A stretch of 64,000 nucleotides of DNA from JACMQX01 sp040385105. Lineage in GTDB: Bacteria; Pseudomonadota; Gammaproteobacteria; Burkholderiales; Burkholderiaceae_C. Location: positions 34,396 through 98,395 of the forward strand of contig JAZKHY010000025.1 in NCBI GenBank assembly GCA_040385105.1, in the 5' to 3' direction. The notes under the pieces are model-generated. The model worked only from the letters and a program-made list of their open reading frames with translations, was not told the DNA's origin and ran no database searches. A program made the translations under genes and the position numbers. Within the stretch, counting starts at the first letter, position 1, and the number at the start of each line of letters is the position of its first letter. Positions 61,534 through 64,000 of this stretch are shown here, piece by piece.

Positions 61534-64000
61534 ATGCAAGCAGCCTTGAGCACATCGGCCAACCCGGGCACAGCCAGCCCCTCCATCCACGGCACAGACC
61601 TCGCTGCCAACCCGTCCACCAACCCCCTTGCCAACTACCAGATCATCCGCCGCAACGGTGCCGTCGTGCCGTTCGAGCCGAACAAGATCGCGATCGCCAT
61701 GATGAAAGCATTCCTGGCAGTGCATGGCACGCAGGGCGCGGCCTCGGCCAGCGTGCGCGAGACGGTTGACGGCCTGACCCAGGCGGTCATCAAGGCCATG
61801 GTGCGGTCACGCCCGGGCGGCGGCACCTTCCATATAGAAGACGTGCAGGACCAGGTCGAACTCGGCCTGATGCGCGGCGGCCACCACGAGATCGCCCGCG
61901 CCTATGTGCTGTACCGTGAAAAGCGCTCGCAGGAGCGTGCCGCCAAGTCGGCGCAGGCCGCGCCCAAGGCTGCGGTGCTGCATGTGATGGACGGCGGCCA
62001 GAAGGTCGAGCTGGACCTGTCCCATGTCAACAGCCTGATCACCTCTGCCTGCGCCGGCCTGGGCGCCGACATCAAGCCCGACCCGATCATTGCCGAGACG
62101 CTGCGCAACCTGTATGACGGCGTGCCGGTCGATGAGGTCTACAAGGCTTCCATCCTGGCAGCCCGCACCCTGATCGAGAAAGACCCCGACTACACCTACG
62201 CCACGGCCCGCCTGCTGATGCACACCATCCGCCGCGAAATCCTGGGCGGCGAGGTCGCGCAGGAAGAAATGTCGGAGCGCTACCCCGAGTACTTCCCCCA
62301 GTTCATCAAGAAGGGCGTCGAGAACGAACTGCTCGACAGCAAGCTGCTGGAGTTCGACCTGAAGCGCCTGGGTGCCGCCCTCAAACCCGAGCGCGACCTG
62401 ACGTTTGACTATCTCGGCCTGCAGACCCTGTATGACCGCTACTTCCTGCATGTGCGCAAGACCCGCATCGAAATGCCGCAGGCCTTCTTCATGCGCGTGG
62501 CCATGGGCCTGTCGCTTAACGAGATTGACCGCGAAGCCCGCGCCATCGAGTTCTATGAAGTGCTGTCGTCATTCGACTTCATGTCCAGCACGCCCACGCT
62601 GTTCAATGCCGGCACGCTGCGCTCGCAGCTGTCCAGCTGCTACCTGACGACCGTGCCTGACGACCTGGACGGCATCTATGAGTCCATCAAGGAAAACGCC
62701 CTGCTGTCCAAGTTTGCCGGCGGCCTGGGCAATGATTGGACGCGCGTGCGTGCGCTGGGCTCCCACATCAAGGGCACCAACGGCGAGTCGCAGGGCGTCG
62801 TGCCCTTCCTCAAGGTGGTCAATGACACGGCCGTGGCCGTGAACCAGGGCGGCAAGCGCAAGGGCGCGGTCTGCACCTACCTTGAAACCTGGCACCTGGA
62901 CATCGAAGAGTTCCTCGAGCTGCGCAAGAACACCGGCGATGACCGCCGCCGCACGCACGACATGAACACGGCCAACTGGATTCCCGACCTGTTCATGCGC
63001 CGCGTCATGGAAAAGGGCGACTGGACATTGTTCTCGCCTTCCAACGTGCCCGACCTGCACGACCTGTTCGGCGTTGCCTTCGAAAAAGCCTACGTGGCTT
63101 ATGAAGCCAAGGCCGAGCGCGGCGAGATCAAGCCCTCGCGCAAGATCCCTGCGGCCGACCTGTGGCGCAAGATGCTGACCATGCTGTTCGAGACCGGCCA
63201 CCCCTGGATCACCTTCAAGGACGCCTGCAACGTGCGCTCGCCGCAGCAGCATGTGGGCGTGGTGCACTCATCCAACCTGTGCACCGAGATCACGCTGAAC
63301 ACCAGCGACACAGAAACCGCCGTCTGCAACCTGGGTTCGGTGAACCTGCTGCAGCATTTGAAGGGCGACGGTGTCGACCACGAAAAGCTCAAGAAGACCA
63401 TCACCACGGCCATGCGCATGCTGGACAACGTGATCGACGTCAATTACTACGCCGTCAAGAAGGCACGTGACTCCAACCTGCGCCACCGCCCGGTGGGCCT
63501 GGGCATCATGTCGTTCCAGGACTGCCTCTACCAGCTGCGCATCCCGTATGCGAGCAATGCTGCGGTCGAATTCGCCGACAAGTCGATGGAAGCCGTCTGC
63601 TACTACGCCTACTGGGCCTCCACCGAACTGGCGAAAGAACGCGGCAAGTACGCCAGCTACAAGGGCTCGCTGTGGGACAAGGGGATCCTGCCACCCGACA
63701 CACTGGACCTGCTGGCCAAAGAGCGCGGCGGCTATGTGGAGGTGGACCGTTCGTCCACCATGGACTGGGAAGCCCTGCGCAGGAAGATCGCCGCCGACGG
63801 CATGCGCAATTCCAACTGCGTGGCCATCGCACCGACAGCCACCATTTCCAACATCATCGGCGTGGACGCCTCGATCGAGCCGTGCTTCGGCAACCTGTCG
63901 GTCAAGTCCAACCTGTCGGGCGAGTTCACCGTCATCAACGGCCCGCTGGTGCGCGACCTGAAGCGCCTGGGCCTGTGGGACGACGTGATGGTCATGGACC
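61534..64000 (+). CDS. nrdA: Ribonucleoside-diphosphate reductase, class Ia large subunit (3' end outside window)
   Basis: About 822 residues visible with no stop, so the gene continues beyond the window. The ATG at 61534 follows GAGGAA. ATP-cone (about 35-125: YQIIRRNGAVVPFEPNKIA), then the catalytic barrel: STPTLFNAGTLRSQLSSCYL, GGLGNDWTRVRALGS, SSNLCTEITLNTSDTETAVCNLGSVNL and APTATISNIIGVDASIEPCF. The N-C-E finger cysteine and glutamate (LCTEI) are intact. It makes dNDPs; the partner nrdB should follow. It is controlled through the two NrdR boxes. Confidence 0.96.
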   Translation, partial: MQAALSTSANPGTASPSIHGTDLAANPSTNPLANYQIIRRNGAVVPFEPNKIAIAMMKAFLAVHGTQGAASASVRETVDGLTQAVIKAMVRSRPGGGTFHIEDVQDQVELGLMRGGHHEIARAYVLYREKRSQERAAKSAQAAPKAAVLHVMDGGQKVELDLSHVNSLITSACAGLGADIKPDPIIAETLRNLYDGVPVDEVYKASILAARTLIEKDPDYTYATARLLMHTIRREILGGEVAQEEMSERYPEYFPQFIKKGVENELLDSKLLEFDLKRLGAALKPERDLTFDYLGLQTLYDRYFLHVRKTRIEMPQAFFMRVAMGLSLNEIDREARAIEFYEVLSSFDFMSSTPTLFNAGTLRSQLSSCYLTTVPDDLDGIYESIKENALLSKFAGGLGNDWTRVRALGSHIKGTNGESQGVVPFLKVVNDTAVAVNQGGKRKGAVCTYLETWHLDIEEFLELRKNTGDDRRRTHDMNTANWIPDLFMRRVMEKGDWTLFSPSNVPDLHDLFGVAFEKAYVAYEAKAERGEIKPSRKIPAADLWRKMLTMLFETGHPWITFKDACNVRSPQQHVGVVHSSNLCTEITLNTSDTETAVCNLGSVNLLQHLKGDGVDHEKLKKTITTAMRMLDNVIDVNYYAVKKARDSNLRHRPVGLGIMSFQDCLYQLRIPYASNAAVEFADKSMEAVCYYAYWASTELAKERGKYASYKGSLWDKGILPPDTLDLLAKERGGYVEVDRSSTMDWEALRRKIAADGMRNSNCVAIAPTATISNIIGVDASIEPCFGNLSVKSNLSGEFTVINGPLVRDLKRLGLWDDVMVMD

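Overview
The window reads as a chromosomal stretch from a GC-rich betaproteobacterium of the order Burkholderiales, most likely family Comamonadaceae (Polaromonas/Rhodoferax/Variovorax type). The reasons are the high GC content, a pilG-pilH-pilI-pilJ-chpA twitching-chemosensory cluster, a pilS-pilR-ampD-nrdA run, the pyrR-pyrB-pyrC' operon, a paa gene cluster and a tripartite-tricarboxylate (Bug) binding protein. These placements rest on reading translated motifs; no database search was possible.

Layout. 1-1 kb: tail of an alpha/beta hydrolase and a secreted carboxymuconolactone-decarboxylase-family protein. 1-5.5 kb, minus strand: yqgE, ruvX, pyrR, pyrB, a dihydroorotase homologue that has lost its metal ligands, and plsC, packed with overlaps. 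5.6-7.1 kb: DNA photolyase. 7.1-17.2 kb, minus strand: the type IV pilus chemosensory system (rubredoxin, pilG, pilH, pilI, pilJ and a giant CheA/ChpA of about 2,070 residues); no pilK (CheR) or chpB (CheB) is present. 17.3-19.5 kb: thiD and hemL. 19.6-23.2 kb: an accessory cassette of visibly lower GC between the core genes hemL and purH. It holds a NYN-domain nuclease and an RloC-like ATPase/HEPN anticodon-nuclease candidate, and is bounded on both sides by outward-facing copies of a structured repeat. 23.2-26.7 kb: purH, fis, dusB, yqaA. 26.7-35.4 kb: ychF, a 7TM receptor with a degenerate GGDEF domain, a MOSC protein, a UbiH-family monooxygenase, dsbC, an M61 peptidase and a DUF3108 protein. 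35.4-45.4 kb: acyl-CoA catabolism (paaG-paaI-paaK, enoyl-CoA hydratases, thiolase, LysR regulator, a probably split acyl-CoA dehydrogenase pair, a CaiB-type CoA transferase). 45.4-48.8 kb: ECF sigma factor, membrane anti-sigma candidate and divergent VWA lipoprotein. 48.9 kb: tRNA-Met with a strong terminator. 49.1-50.9 kb: a small secreted protein and miaB. 50.9-54.7 kb: FadR-type regulator divergent from a Bug protein/cupin/NTF2-like/GlcG cluster. 54.8-64 kb: ffh, ccsA-like gene, pilS-pilR, ampD, and nrdA running off the end behind two NrdR boxes.

The two most interesting items are linked. First, the RloC-like gene has a Walker A, a CxxC zinc-hook candidate, an ABC signature and a C-terminal RxxxE...H arrangement, and sits behind a NYN gene and a perfect 34-bp palindrome. 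Second, the pair of ~105-nt elements flanking this cassette share near-identical 19-nt and 16-nt internal-loop strands but have unrelated outer-stem sequences that both pair completely (26 and 24 bp, three G-U wobbles each, on one strand only). That is compensatory evidence for a functional structured RNA or a hairpin-mobilised element.
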